Shown piece after piece: positions 1 through 11,122 of a stretch of DNA of 64,000 bases (positions are counted from its first letter, which is position 1; each line of letters opens with the position of its first letter). This stretch comes from Mercurialis annua (lineage: Eukaryota > Streptophyta > Magnoliopsida > Malpighiales > Euphorbiaceae). The stretch is taken from positions 10,232,501-10,296,500 of the forward strand of contig NC_065574.1 of the NCBI RefSeq assembly GCF_937616625.2, written 5' to 3'. The position numbers and the translations under genes were made by a program. Under the pieces are notes generated by a model that saw only the letters and a list, made by a program, of their open reading frames with translations, did no database searches and had not been told where the DNA came from.

Positions 1-306
1 AGTAACTTGTAAACTGAAGAAAAAAATTAATCTGGGTCAGTTTTTTCATCGACCTTTCAACTCATTATCTGTTCTAGGTCAAAATTGGGGAAATCCTATT
101 ACTTTCAAATGAGAACAAATTTTCCCAAACTTTTCTAAAAAATTTCCCGTAAATTTCCAGTAGGAGTAAAACCTAAGAGTCTCGTTGAATTTGTGGATGT
201 TTTGAAGCGTTTCTGAACAATGCGTCCACCGAAAAAAGCTCACAGGTTAGCGATTTCTACTTAGGGTGTTATTTTTTGTTGGTTAAATGTTAATTACTGG
301 AATAGG
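1..306. other. Upstream part of a Mutator-like element, no gene recognised
   Basis: AT-rich sequence before the transposase reading frame. The N-terminal half expected of a MURA-type transposase is not encoded here, so it is deleted, diverged, or lies beyond the window. I could not match a copy of the right-hand terminal sequence (about 3840-4000), so the left end of the element is not in view or has decayed. Confidence 0.4.
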
Positions 307-2760
307 TTGATTTGGTGGTTAATTTTGTTGTTTATTTTTTCTGCTAGATTGAATATGGTTGATGAATATATAAAAGTTTTTTTGAAAATCAAACATGGGG
401 ATGAATATATAAAAGGTTGGAAAGCTGGATGCAGGCCTATTATAGGCCTGGATGGTTGTTTTTTGAAGACCATCTGTAAAGGGGAATTACTGACTGCTAT
501 TGGAAGAGATGCTAATAATCAACGTTTCCCAATTGCATGGGCAGTTGTGAAATCAGAAACAAAGGCCACTTGGGTTTGGTTCTTAAAACATTTGAGGGAG
601 GATCTGGACTTGGGTGATGGAACCAACTTAACCCTCATAACTAATATGCAAAAGGTTGTTTTTTTTTTCAAGTTTTCTTTGATACTTGCCAAACATGGTT
701 GTTGTTTTTTTTTTTCAAGTTTTCTTTGATACTTTGTTGACTTCATTTTGGTTCATGACACAGGGCCTGCTGCCAGCTATCAAGGATACATTTCCTGAAG
801 CGGAACATCGATGGTGTGCACAACATATTTTTATGAGATGGCAGAAGAGATGGACTGGGAGTGACTTTAGGAAGCAATTCTGGATGTGTGCTAGGAGTTC
901 ATTTGAGGAGTATTTTCATGATCAACTAGAGAAAATGGATGCCCTAGGTAAGGGTTCAGTCGAGCATCTACTAACATATCCACCCCACATGGTGCAAGGC
1001 CTATTTTGCCTATCACTCAAAGTGTGATGCAGTGGATAACAATATGTGTGAGTCTTTTAATGGTGATCTGTTACATGCTAGGAAACTTCATATATTATCC
1101 CTACTTGAATGGCTTAGGAAAGATGCTATGTCTAGGATCCATAAAAAGAGGGTTGAATCTATGAAATGGTTCACCAATGCTAGTCCTAGGTCTGTCATGA
1201 TGGTTGAGAAAAATATGGATAGGGCATGCAAGTGTTATGTAGGATATAATGGGGAATCTATGTATGAGATATCTGAGGGTGAAAATGGGCACACAGTGGA
1301 CCTTGCAAGAAGGAGTTGCACATGTAGATCTTGGGATTTAACTGGGATTCCCTGCCCCCATGGCATTGCTGCCATACACCACAGTGGAGCAGACTTGCTC
1401 CCTTACATTGATGACTGGTACTCTAAAGAGAAGTATTTAGCCAGTTATGGGTTTGTCATGATGCCTATCAAGGGTAAAGCGATGTGGCCCAAAACAGGGA
1501 AGGATCCCCTGTCACCACCTCAGGTATTGAAGTCTGCAGGAAGACCTAAGAGAGCAAGAAGAAAAGATAAAGAGGAACCTAAACCTTCTGGAAAACTGTC
1601 CAGGCAAGGTACTGTGATGACATGTAGTTACTGTCATAGTAGAGGTCACAATGTAAGAGGTTGTGATAAGAAGAAAAAAGGAATTCCAATTCCTACCCAT
1701 GATAAGGGAAAAGGAGTGGTCTCAGAAGATGAGGATTCTACAGAAGAACCACCTACAACAGCTAACCAGGTTTGTCTGTCAAAGTTTAAGGGTTTGTTTG
1801 ATCTTTAATGTTATAGTTTAGGGGGCTTTCTGATACTAGTAGTTATAGTTTAGGGTGTGTTTTGATTCCGGTTGTCAAAGTATGAGGGGTTTTTTGATCT
1901 CATATTATTCTGTTGATTATTATTCATTTATCTATCTGCAACAGGGTTCAAGAAAATCTTCAGCAGGTGTTCAAATTGGGACTCCCACAAATGCTGAACA
2001 AAGACAACACAGACCACCATCTACTAAGGACAAAGGAAAAGGGAAGCTTCCTAATTCCAAAAGCAAAACAAACACAGTGGGAGCTGGATTGTTCAGAGAT
2101 AAAACTACAGGAGAGGTTTCTTTTAATGTAAGTCCTGCTAACTATTTCCATTATTATGTTATAAGTAGTATGTAATGGGCTGAATGTGTTGTGTAATTGC
2201 AGCCTGGCAAGTTAGGGGAACGAATGACACATTTATCAAAGAACCCAATCCCAGAAGAGTTTCAAAGGAATATACATCATAAACAGAATACGGTGCAATA
2301 TGAAGGAAGGCCTTATTATGGACGATTCAGAGCACCTGGACCGCAGTGGAATGGGAGTGAAAGTGTCTCGACAACACAGTTGCAATCCGAGGTTGAGAGG
2401 AGGATTGGAGAATTGCAGAGGACAAAATCCACTGTTGAGTCAGCTCCAAATCCCCCCTACAACACCTCCTCTATTCCAACACCTCCAACTTTTTATAGTG
2501 TGGGTCCACAACGATTCGCACCTACACTTTCTGGCCAGTCTCTTTCACAGACTGATTCCAATTCAGTTGGTACACCATTTGGAAACATGCATCAATCTAC
2601 ACCAATGGGATCACAACTTTCCCAGTCTGGCCAACACTTCCATGGACTGCAACAGATGCCCACAGTGCAGCCTTCTGGTGGAGGACACAAGGAGAAGCCA
2701 AGGAAGAGAGTCAATGTCCCTTTCAAGCCCCCAAGTGCAAAACCTAATTGGAAGCTATGA
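307..2760 (+). pseudogene. MuDR/mudrA-like transposase, degenerate, 4 exons
   Basis: Cut-and-paste transposase of plant Mutator-like elements. The MULE transposase core starts near GCRPIIGLDGCFL (first catalytic Asp). A SWIM zinc finger (CTCRSWDLTGIPCPHGIAA) and a zinc knuckle (CSYCHSRGHNVRGC) follow, then a Pro/Ser/Gln-rich tail. Exons inferred from GT-AG sites are 307-654, 764-1769, 1945-2127 and 2203-2760. Decay is visible. The N-terminal region is missing. The second catalytic position, usually Asp in a SDxQKG-type motif, reads TNMQKG. A one-base shift near 985 breaks the frame before the conserved TWCKAYFAY stretch. Intron 1 holds a direct duplication of a T-rich segment. The three 3' introns still have clean splice sites, so loss of function looks recent. 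The stop at 2760 faces the GRF-finger gene on the other strand. Confidence 0.85.
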
Positions 2761-3149
2761 GGCCATTAATTTCTCCTTGCTTTTGTTGGCTGCCTATTTT
2801 AATGTGATGTAATCTATGAAACTTTGTGCATATGTTGTTATCTAGGTTAGCCATTTTGCTTTTGTGAGAACAATGTGCCAAGGTGCACTCACTGCTTAGG
2901 TTGTTTTGGTATTATGAACACAATGTGGCTTACTATGTATTCCAGGGTTTTCATCCCCTTATGTGGGTTACTATGTTCAAACAATGTTTATGTCCCTATT
3001 AATATTTATAAAAAAAAACAGTTTGTCTTAGTTATCTTGTTTAGCAAAACTGTACAAGAACAAGAACAACAATAAATGTCTGAAAACACAATTTTTTCAT
3101 TCATTAGTAATAATTCCAGCACAACTGATTGATCAATCAACAGTACATG
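2761..3149. other. Shared 3' region between convergent genes
   Basis: Holds the presumed 3' UTRs of the transposase (plus) and the GRF-finger gene (minus). No reading frame or repeat of note. Several AATAAA-like stretches occur, such as near 3070, but none is decisive. Confidence 0.4.
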
Positions 3150-3662
3150 TCATTTAGTATTGCTTATTAGTGCAACTAATACAATAGCAATAAGGACCAA
3201 CATTACACAGAATGCACCAGTTACAACCCAGAATCGTTTTTTGTAAATATCCCCCTCTTCTCTTGCTACTTTAACCTTTGCTTTGTAAAATTTCTCAACG
3301 TCGTCTGCACACCTCTTGTCTTCTTCGTTATGGAGGTTACCAACAATTACTTGTCCTCTACCTGTTTCTTCAATTTCATCCAACAATTGATTGATTACCT
3401 GCTTCGAACGATAGGTAAATGCATCATCAACCCAGTCAAAAAATCCACAACCAAACTCACCCTTATTGCACCCATAAAACCTCCTGCCTGGGTTTTCTGC
3501 TGTCCAAGAAACCCAAATCGGAGCTTTCACATACCCTTCACAATAACAGTAACGAGCCGCTCCCTGATAATTAAAGTTTGGTTTGTTGAAACGTCCACGT
3601 TTGTTGCGACGGTTTCTGGATGTCCGACTTGAAGATGCTTGAGAGTTGGAACCAGTTGACAT
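3150..3662 (-). CDS. GRF-type zinc-finger protein with C-terminal membrane anchor
   Basis: Intact single-exon frame of 170 residues starting at ATG 3662. The N-terminus is Ser/Arg/Asn-rich and basic. A GRF zinc finger (roughly residues 37-80) shows the CYC pair, the RRFYGC motif and GCGFFDWVD, typical of plant GRF-domain proteins. A charged helix rich in Glu and Lys follows (about 95-140), then one hydrophobic segment (FWVVTGAFCVMLVLIAIVLVAL) as a C-terminal anchor. GRF fingers bind single-stranded or structured nucleic acid in proteins such as APE2 and TOP3A; the role of these small plant members is not established. It is convergent with the transposase and close to the element's right terminal region, so it may be an accessory gene of the transposon, but it could be a host gene next to the insertion. 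Confidence 0.75.
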   Translation of the reverse strand: MSTGSNSQASSSRTSRNRRNKRGRFNKPNFNYQGAARYCYCEGYVKAPIWVSWTAENPGRRFYGCNKGEFGCGFFDWVDDAFTYRSKQVINQLLDEIEETGRGQVIVGNLHNEEDKRCADDVEKFYKAKVKVAREEGDIYKKRFWVVTGAFCVMLVLIAIVLVALISNTK

Positions 3663-4198
3663 GTTATGTTTTTTGAAATAGGAAAATTAAGAAAAAGAAA
3701 AAAATTAGGGTTCATAAGAATTAGGGAAATTTAAGAAGACAAGAAAATTAGGGTTCATAAGAATGGGGTAATGAAATAAGGATGTGCAATTTAAATAATT
3801 GAATAGGAGGGTTTTTTTGATATACCATTTATAAATCAAAGAAAACCACCCGCGTGTTATGCAAACGCTCTGTGAGATTGGGCAGGGGGGAAATTGATAC
3901 GGTTTGGCCAAGTACAGGGGAAAAGTGATCTGGTATTGCGAACTTGGGTTTTTTGATACTTCGTGCCAAGTTGAGGGGGTGAAATGATCCTTTGTTCGTG
4001 ATTTTGTATTAGGTTCTGTAATATTTGAGCTAGCATATAAGTTTGAATTATGCTTTTCTCTACCTGGAATAGTATGACAAGCTTGTTTTTCACTTTTTAC
4101 TTAACTATTGAGTGCTGCAATTCAGGTTCCTAATAATATTTGATGTTAACAGCTAACTTAATAAATAAATATGTGTATTTCCTTATAAAAAAAATTAG
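3663..4198. repeat. GRF-gene promoter and right terminal region of the MULE
   Basis: Includes the 5' flank of the GRF-finger gene, with a direct repeat of TTAGGGTTCATAAGAAT near 3704-3764. At about 3880-3990 lies a block of the type found in plant Mutator termini: repeated units of the form CCCC-TSTACTTGG-C read on the minus strand, spaced about 50 bp apart. No target duplication could be identified because the left end is not seen. Confidence 0.4.
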
Positions 4199-4208
4199 GA
4201 GGACATAC

Positions 4209-6114
4209 CTGCATATATACGCCCAAAATGTTGTTTATGCTTTAGTTCTCTCATGAGCTCTTGTAGTTTGATTTCAAAATCTCTACAAGTCGCCATGACC
4301 TTACTATCCTCATCGTCAATGCCGCATTCCTCAAGTAGATAGTGAATTTCAGGCCATTTAGGATTGCAAGTGAAAGTAATGAAAAGATCAGGATAGCCTA
4401 TCCAACGACAAATAGCCATTGCGTCTTGGTAACTTTGGACTCTATATCGAGGGCCACCTGTATGGCTAGATGGCAATATTATACCTTTGCCGACTCTTTT
4501 AGGATCATTATCGCCTCGTGAAACAGCATCCATAAGACCAGAATACAAGTCACACCTTAACTTCGGTTGATTGTATCTGATCCACCGAAAACGTTCTTCT
4601 TCAATAGCCATATAAGCATCGACCACAAATTGTTGCAGCAACCTTCCTGATTTAAGAAGAGTCATCCCCTCTTTTTTTTCGTGACTGAAGATGAAAAGCG
4701 TAATATTGACGCATTGTTAATTTTTTCCTACTATACTTATCAAACTCTGCATCACTTCTATGCAAAATATCAGTCCTGTATCCATCCTCTCCGTAAGCAA
4801 ATATATTCGGATATTGCAAAGACATGTAACATGGGTGTAATTCTGTAATTCGTTGCAATCCATCTTTTAAGTGATCCACTATGATGTCTCTCTCAACATT
4901 TTCTTCACTGAAATCGCCGATTAACAATGTTGCAACTTCTGAAGCAACAGGCATGTTGTATAGTCTCCCATCCTTGCACCGTTTTCTTATTAGTCGGAGC
5001 TTACATTTGTTACTTGATCATTTGAATGTATATCTCGAGCCATCCTAAATGATTTAACCAGCACATTATGATCATCAAGCATTTTTTTGAAGCCTTCAAC
5101 GATTTCTAAGTCTATCAAACTTGCGCGATTCGCCTTGTTTTTGAAATGCATTACCCTATTATGTATTTCATTCTCTGTGTCGTGAATATATAATTGAGCA
5201 AAGGATGGTTTTTTACCCTCTGTTGGAGCTAAAGATCCAATTAGATGAAAATTCTGTCCATTAAGTCTGAAAACAAAAGGGCCACGCTTCGTGTTAATGT
5301 CACAATCTATTCAGCCACCCATGGAAGTAAAAGAAAACATGGCATTGTACATTCGAATGTTGTGCATGTAATGGTTAGTCTTTTGTCGATCTGCGCCATT
5401 AAGCAAGTTTTTCAAGAATAAAGGAGGATCCCGCAATAACGGTAATTGTACACGACCTTCCATACAACACAAAGAAAATTTCGGATCTTTAACGAATATG
5501 CTTTTCAATGTCCTCTCTTCAAACCACAGTATTGCTCCACAAAATTTGCAAATGCACGTAGGCCGACCGAAATTCCAAGGTTTATCAAGAGTGCCTGCAA
5601 GTTTAGGGTAATGCGTAAGATTTATGCATATTTTAGTTTTGTTATATTAAACGAAGTTAAGAATATAAGTCAGGGTCAAACATATTGACGTTAAAAAAAT
5701 AAGATTTGAACAGTACCCTGAGATTCAGCGCGCTTGGCAACCAAATGTCCATTGTTAATCTTCTTACTTGCCTTGGTTTCCTTTAAAATTAATGCTCTTT
5801 TCTGCCGAGCTTCTTTAGCATTGAAACGCGCATTTGCCTTTTCAACATTTTCAACAGATTGATTCTTGATAAAGGGGCTGGGTTGGACGACCGTTTCTGG
5901 ATATAGAAAGTAATCGTTTCAAATGTATTTATTCATATTTTGTAAGTAGTAAATTTAAAATAAAAAATCCATATGTACCTGCATTTATAACGTTGTTGGC
6001 AGTTAAGCCTCCATGTTTTTTAAGATGGCGAGCTGTTCTTTTTTCATGCAGAACCAAGCGTCTTCTATGTCGAGCATGGGTGACAATACTGTTGTCCATT
6101 GCAATGCTGTACAC
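4209..6114 (-). pseudogene. Helitron Rep/helicase protein, N-terminal part, degenerate
   Basis: Rolling-circle replicase of a plant Helitron, read on the minus strand. Inferred exons: 6114-5979 (basic N-terminus with HARHRRRLVLHEKRTARH), about 5896-5718, and 5594-4209. The last holds a cysteine cluster (CICKFCGAILWFEE), a conserved KFSLCCMEGRVQLP motif, the region before the Rep domain (LHPCYMSLQYPNIFAYGEDGY) and the start of the Helitron helicase-like Rep domain (GYPDLFITFTCNPKWPEI). Damage: an in-frame stop at 5311-5313, a one-base shift near 5005, and a one-base shift in an A-run near 4670. The coding sequence ends at a clean AG|GTATGT donor at 4209, and no continuing exon is found before the Mutator element. 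The catalytic tyrosines and the PIF1 helicase are absent from the window. Confidence 0.85.
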
Positions 6115-6768
6115 AAAAAATATAAAAACACAGTTTACATAAGCAGTCGATGTTAATTAAAACTCAAACATGTAGTTATTGAGTTTTGCAAAAAAAATTC
6201 TAACTGATAGTAAAAAAGATTACAAATTTTCGTAGATGGATTCATTTTAAATCGTATGAAATAGCGTGCGAGAGATTTCTTTGCGATGAATATAGGCTAG
6301 AAAAACATGAAGACAGTAAGGTTAAATAAATTGTGTGCCTAATGCAAACAATAGAACTCCATAAATCATTTCAAATTACACAAACCTGCCTAATGCAAAC
6401 ATTAGAACCATTCTATTTAATAGATTTCTTTATGATTAATTCTGACATGAAAATCAAAAGCAAGATAGCTCTTTTTTAATCAGTAGACTGCAGGTTGAAT
6501 ATATAGAAGCTGCATATAGAAGCATAGAGATAGAGAAAATATACCTTTGTTTGGCAGTCTAATGTTTCCGGGAGCTGTAATACCCTGAACGGATGAACCT
6601 GCGAAAATCAAGAAAAGTAAATATTGCGACAATTAAGCAAATCTTTGTTGCCACGAGTAACACAGTAAAAATTTACAGGGAGCCAAATTAAAATGATAAG
6701 CTGTGTAAAGTTAAAAGAACAGATCATATTTTTTTTGCTAAAAATAGACATTGCACAAGGTTTGAACC

Positions 6769-6846
6769 GAAGAAGGGTCACGCTAATATCAATTTAATTT
6801 GTTATTTGAAGAAGGGTCACGCTAATATCAATTTAATTTGTCATTT
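6769..6846. repeat. 39-bp tandem duplication
   Basis: Two adjacent copies beginning GAAGAAGGGTCACGCTAAT, differing at one or two positions. Confidence 0.85.
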
Positions 6847-7740
6847 GATGATAGTAAGGTCATGACCCTGACTTATATCCAGGCAAATAAGAACATAATA
6901 TATTTCTTGTTTCATGCCTGATATGCAACAGCCTCTGCAAGAACCAAAGAAGATGACTCAGATTATAGTTACAGCTTTGGAAAAAACTGGTCAAAGAGGC
7001 ATCATTAACAAGGGGTGGGGTGGTCTTTGTGTTGAATACAATATAAATGGCCAAAATGCACGTTCTACTGAATCAAGCTTCAACCAGTGATTAGCATTAA
7101 CATTAAAAGAAATTTATAAACGTTTTTACTCTTAAGATGTATGCATCACGAGGAGAGAAAGAAGGCCAGCAAAGGAAAATGTTAAAAGTTAACTTGGCTG
7201 GAAGGAGCTGTAATTCACTTATTAACTTAGTAAAATCTAATAAGACATGGTTAAAATTGATTCGATAACAGCTAATTGATAACAAATTAATTTCTATTAA
7301 ACTTTGCATGTTAGATTCCAATGAGAAGTTATCAAATTTCTAATGAAGACGAGACATATTCAGAAAATTGTAAAACAGCTACATTTCCTAATTATAAGAG
7401 AGTAATAAGAAGAAGCATATAGAGAACTGACAGTGTTCAAAGTCTCTGGGACACAAAAGATAGTCTGAACATCGGCATGATTGACAACATATTTAACAGC
7501 ATCCCGACCTGCAAATAGAGATCAAATAATGTAGAAGCGGACAAGAATTTTCCCAAAAAATAACTTATTAACAGCTGTAATACGGGGAAAATAGAAATTT
7601 CGTATACACAACAAAAATAAACAGGGAGTCAACTTAATCAAATTTGTATTGGCACAAGTAAAAAAAATCTATACAGAACAAAAATTAAAAGGGAGCCAAA
7701 TTAATCATATTTCTATTGCCACAAGTAAAACAAATTTTTC

Positions 7741-7841
7741 TGATAATGCAAGCTAACAGAGAAAAAATTAATAGTGAGCTGCAATCAATTTTTTCTGATA
7801 ATGCAAGCTAACAGAGAAAAAATTAATAGTGAGCTGCAATC
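7741..7841. repeat. 55-bp tandem duplication
   Basis: Two adjacent copies beginning TGATAATGCAAGCTAACAGA and ending GAGCTGCAATC. They are nearly identical, so the duplication is recent. Confidence 0.9.
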
Positions 7842-7850
7842 CGGGGAAAT

Positions 7851-7925
7851 CCAATTTCGCATTGGATTTATTTGACGCAAAGAGGTAAAACCAATTTCGC
7901 ATTCGATTTAGTTGACGCAAAGAGG
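7851..7925. repeat. 40-bp tandem duplication
   Basis: CCAATTTCGCATT-GATTTA-TTGACGCAAAGAGG appears at 7851 and again at 7891 with two mismatches. It follows directly on the 55-bp duplication, so three local duplications sit within 1.2 kb. Confidence 0.85.
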
Positions 7926-8536
7926 GAACTCTTTAATGTCTATGATACCAACGTATTAACCTATTTAATCGACCATTCGGCACAGCTAAACAACCTGAAA
8001 CTTGAAAGGCAAGCGTTACCTGAGTTTCGGAGTGTGATAGTTTCCACGCCACCGGCGAGTTCTTCGACGAAGCCGAGTGTTGTTGTTTTTTGTTTTTTAT
8101 TTTATACCTGAGGTTGCAATTGGGTGATTGAAGGTGATCCATTGGTATGTCTTTGATTTTATAGGCGTCGCACGCCAAGTACAATTGATGGCTGAAGGTG
8201 ATTGTTTGGTTTTTCATGTAACAGTTTCCTTGAAGGTGATTGATTGCTGCGTCATGTAACGGCTTGAAGACCTTTGGAAGATGAAGTTTCTGGAGAAGCC
8301 TGGTCGGTTGTCTTGGCGCGAAGGTTGCAGCAGCTGTGGAAGACGAGGTTGCCGGAGAAGCCATAAGGACGTGTAACGTTTGTTTTGATTTAACTCTGTT
8401 TATTGTAACGTTTGTTTTGTTTAACTCTGATTAAAAGCAAAAGAGCTAATGAATAAGAGAGCTGACCACGTGTCAAAATTATAAAATGCCATTTGTCAAA
8501 AACTTTTTGATATTCAGAATTATAATATAGTATAGA

Positions 8537-9000
8537 TATAGATAGATATAGATACAAGAAGAGTTTATACAGGTTAAACTAAATTAGAAAAGGAAAAAGC
8601 TATAATACCCTTACAAAAGCATAATAACTATTTTAACATCACTCCTCAAACTCATGATGCGACAACAATAAGCATCGAGAGTTTGTCGGTAAAAAAACAA
8701 AAGCGCGAGAAGGACAATGACTTGGTAAACAAATATGTAAGCAGCAAGGAAGAAGAGACAAAAGACAATGTCAGCGTGTCATTCTGAATATGATGGCGAG
8801 TAATATGACAGTCAATCTCAATATGCTTGGTCCTCACGTGAAAAAACGAGTTATGAGCAATCTGAATGACACATTATCACAATGCAAAAAAAATGGTTGC
8901 CGCAAAAAACACCCATATTAGCAAGCAACCATCACAACCAAACTATTTCACAAGTAGTAAAACCCATAGCACGATATTCGGCCTCTCGTGAACATTGTTG
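8537..9000 (-). pseudogene. Ty1/copia RNase H end plus truncated 3' LTR
   Basis: Minus-strand remnant of a copia polyprotein. The RNase H motif CSREAEYRAMGFTTCEIVWL lies near 8990-8930 and RTKHIEIDCHITRHHIQ near 8837-8790, ending at the stop at 8652-8654. At least one frameshift and internal stops lie between them. A purine tract follows, then an LTR start at about 8639 (TGTTAAAATAGTTATTATGC). The LTR is cut at the Helitron terminus near 8536. The other side ends abruptly near 9000 against a different repeat. A relic broken by later insertions. Confidence 0.8.
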
Positions 9001-9740
9001 GTCATTTACCGCAAGTGTACGGTATCACAACTAGTAGTACTCGATAAGTCGAGGTCGATCACACGAAGAGTGAATTAAGCAATGACGAGAATGAACTTAG
9101 GTGTTATTCAATTCGTTTAGCACAAATGTGTCATTTGTTTGGTTTTCAATAAGCAAATAACTAAAATTAAACAACTATTGAATTGGAATTTAAAAGACTA
9201 ATTAACGATTAATCAAATACGGATTTAAACAATAAATAAAAGGCGTCTAGAGGTTGCTAGTCATGCCAAAACTAATCCTAGGTAATTGGGTCTAGTATAT
9301 GGATAGTGGCTCGTGTCTAGCTATTCAAAGATAATAAATTCGCTCTCTCGAGCCGAAAATTGAGAGAATCGTCACTTGATTAAGATACCAAAATCTATTT
9401 TACTCTCGCGCAATTAGATGTCGATGAAACTAACCGAGCCGATTAATTCGCAAACTTTAACAACCTCTGAATCCCTAAATCACGCTGGTGCATCTAGGTC
9501 TCAAGTTTATGCCTAACTTGGTATGTTCAACTAGATAACTCTCGTTCTACTAATTAAACATGAATCAAATGTTAAAAGGGCAACTTAATTTAGGCATTAG
9601 GTCCAAATTAACACAACAAAACCCTAATCCAAAAACACAATCTAATCGCGTATTCATCATATATGGCAATCATAAACAGCCCATAGATTAGAGACTTAGC
9701 CAACCATAACTAACCAAACATTTACTACCAAGCAACAATT
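9001..9740 (-). repeat. Retrotransposon-like repeat, same layout as 55.9-56.5 kb
   Basis: Read on the minus strand, this ends with a block containing GCTAAACGAATT, then a stretch running to ATTCACTCTTCG and GTACACTTGCGGTAA. The same order (a series of 'gagag' blocks, GCTAAACGAATT, then a short conserved end) occurs on the plus strand near 55860-56520. I take both as pieces of one LTR-retrotransposon class. Neither shows coding sequence. Confidence 0.4.
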
Positions 9741-9769
9741 AATGAGCATTAAATAGGGAGGGGATTTTT

Positions 9770-9846
9770 ACAGGTGGAGTGTAAAAATCCCTCTATTAAT
9801 AATATTAAAATCATTAATATAGAGGATATTTTTACAATCCACCTGT
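9770..9846. repeat. Near-perfect 77-bp hairpin
   Basis: The left arm starts ACAGGTGGAGTGTAAAAAT and the right arm ends ATTTTTACAATCCACCTGT. The arms are about 32 bp with a loop of about 10 bases. It may be the core of a small foldback MITE; a related CTCCACCTGAT stretch lies at about 10621-10631. Confidence 0.7.
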
Positions 9847-10070
9847 TAATAATTCCACTCCATTTGTAGTTGTAAATGACTTTATTATCCTTTAATAAAC
9901 ATACTTTTATTTGTTTTTCAAACTGCAATTCTTCTAAATTTATATATTGAAAATCGGTATAATCTTGTTGTTAAGGATTTATTAGCCGTCAAACAGTATT
10001 TGGCAAAAACGATAGGAGTAAGGTTAGGGCAACAATTAAAGAGGATAATTTTGGAATATTGTATAATAAC

Positions 10071-10561
10071 CATGGTTGTCAAAACCGGCCCGGTGATAAA
10101 ACCGGTGAGACTAGAGGGTCAAGGGTTAAAGGTTCAACCGGGGTTCAACCGGAATTAAACCCGTATTATAAAAATAAAAAAATAAAAAATTATAACTATT
10201 AATAATCATATATATATTATATAATAAGAAACATAGACACAAATACTAAGTTAGCTTGGTGGTATTGAATGCTTCCACTAAAAATACTAAACAACCAAGG
10301 CTCAAATCCCAGCAATGACATTTAAATTCCTTATTTTTTTTAATAAGGGCTTGGGTTTTTATGTGATTGACCGAACCGGACCGGGTTTTCCGATTATTTG
10401 ACCGGTTAATTGGTCCAATTCAGCGGTTATCCGGCCGGTTCGATTAAAAAACCGCGGGTTTATAATTATAAAGGTTTTTAGTGCAACCCGAACCGTTGAT
10501 ATGACCGGTTCGAGAGTTTTCCGGTCGAACCGGCCGGTCCGGTTCGGGTTTGACAACCATG
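10071..10561. mobile_element. Non-autonomous hAT-like element, 491 bp, 8-bp TSD
   Basis: The ends are CATGGTTGTCAAA and its inverse TTTGACAACCATG. The 8-bp ATAATAAC flanks both sides (10063-10070 and 10562-10569), the duplication length of hAT elements. The termini are rich in ACCGGTT-type motifs that can fold on one another. The interior at about 10250-10316 contains TAGCTTGGTGG and GGCTCAAATCCC, resembling the A and B boxes of a tRNA-type pol III promoter. No transposase is encoded. Confidence 0.85.
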
Positions 10562-10569
10562 ATAATAAC

Positions 10570-11040
10570 AAAGTAATGGATAATTAAGTTATTTTATAAT
10601 TAAACTGGAGTGCAAAAGTCTCCACCTGATAGATATATAGTTAATACATATAAAATAATTTGTAATGATGTTTAAACATTGGAAATAAAAATGTATATGA
10701 AAAAGATGAAGATGGAATTTTTTTTTAAAAAAAGAAAAAAACTAGCTGTAAAAATTAAAAGTGAAAGAGAATGAAAATAAATAGTTTTATAAAGCAAAGT
10801 ATAATTTAGTTAAATAAAATTATCTTCTAAATTTTTAGATTTTATTTTCAAATTCCACCTACTATACCCAATTTCAGAATTTTAATTTCAAAAATTATTT
10901 TAATTCACTCATTTATTTCAAACACAAAAAATTAAAATTGCAAATGAATTCCACATAATTTTGAGGAATTCATTCATTTCAAAGAGCTCTAAAGCTGTTA
11001 GATGCTTGGCCGATAAATATTTCTAAAAATACTAAGGAAC
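10570..11040. other. AT-rich spacer upstream of U1
   Basis: No gene or clear repeat; some A-runs and T-runs near 10710-10740. Confidence 0.3.
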
Positions 11041-11046
11041 AGTCTC

Positions 11047-11095
11047 GTCCCACATGGAAAAAGGGTGAGGAAAGCATATGCGAGCACATATAGAA
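11047..11095 (+). promoter_or_regulatory. U1 snRNA promoter: USE and TATA
   Basis: GTCCCACATGG at 11047-11057 matches the plant upstream sequence element (RTCCCACATCG) at 10 of 11 positions. A TATA-like ACATATAGA lies at 11087-11095, about 28-36 bp before the transcript. The USE-to-TATA spacing of about 30 bp is the arrangement that specifies RNA polymerase II in plants. Confidence 0.85.
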
Positions 11096-11122
11096 ATAAC
11101 AAGTAAATGCCACCGAAAAAAC

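Larger units (their letters stand above)
6115..7930. other. Non-coding interior of the Helitron
   Basis: AT-rich, no coding similarity seen. It contains three short tandem duplications, listed separately. It reads as leader or intron of the replicase gene. Confidence 0.4.
4000..8536 (-). mobile_element. Helitron, 5' part; 5' terminus near 8536
   Basis: The minus strand begins TCTATACTATATTA at 8536, preceded by A. This is the usual plant Helitron 5' end (5'-TC, inserted after A). From there run an AT-rich leader, a possible 5' exon region (minus-strand open frame about 8364-7933, unrecognised), intron-like DNA, then the replicase exons. The 3' end (hairpin plus CTRR) is not in the window. 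The adjoining GATATA repeats leave the exact terminus uncertain by about 12 bp. Confidence 0.6.

Noticed and set aside
7933..8364. 143-codon minus-strand frame (MASPATSSSTAAATFAP...)
   Set aside because: It lies in the Helitron leader, has no recognised domain, and overlaps tandem duplications. It could be a 5' exon but I could not support it as a gene.
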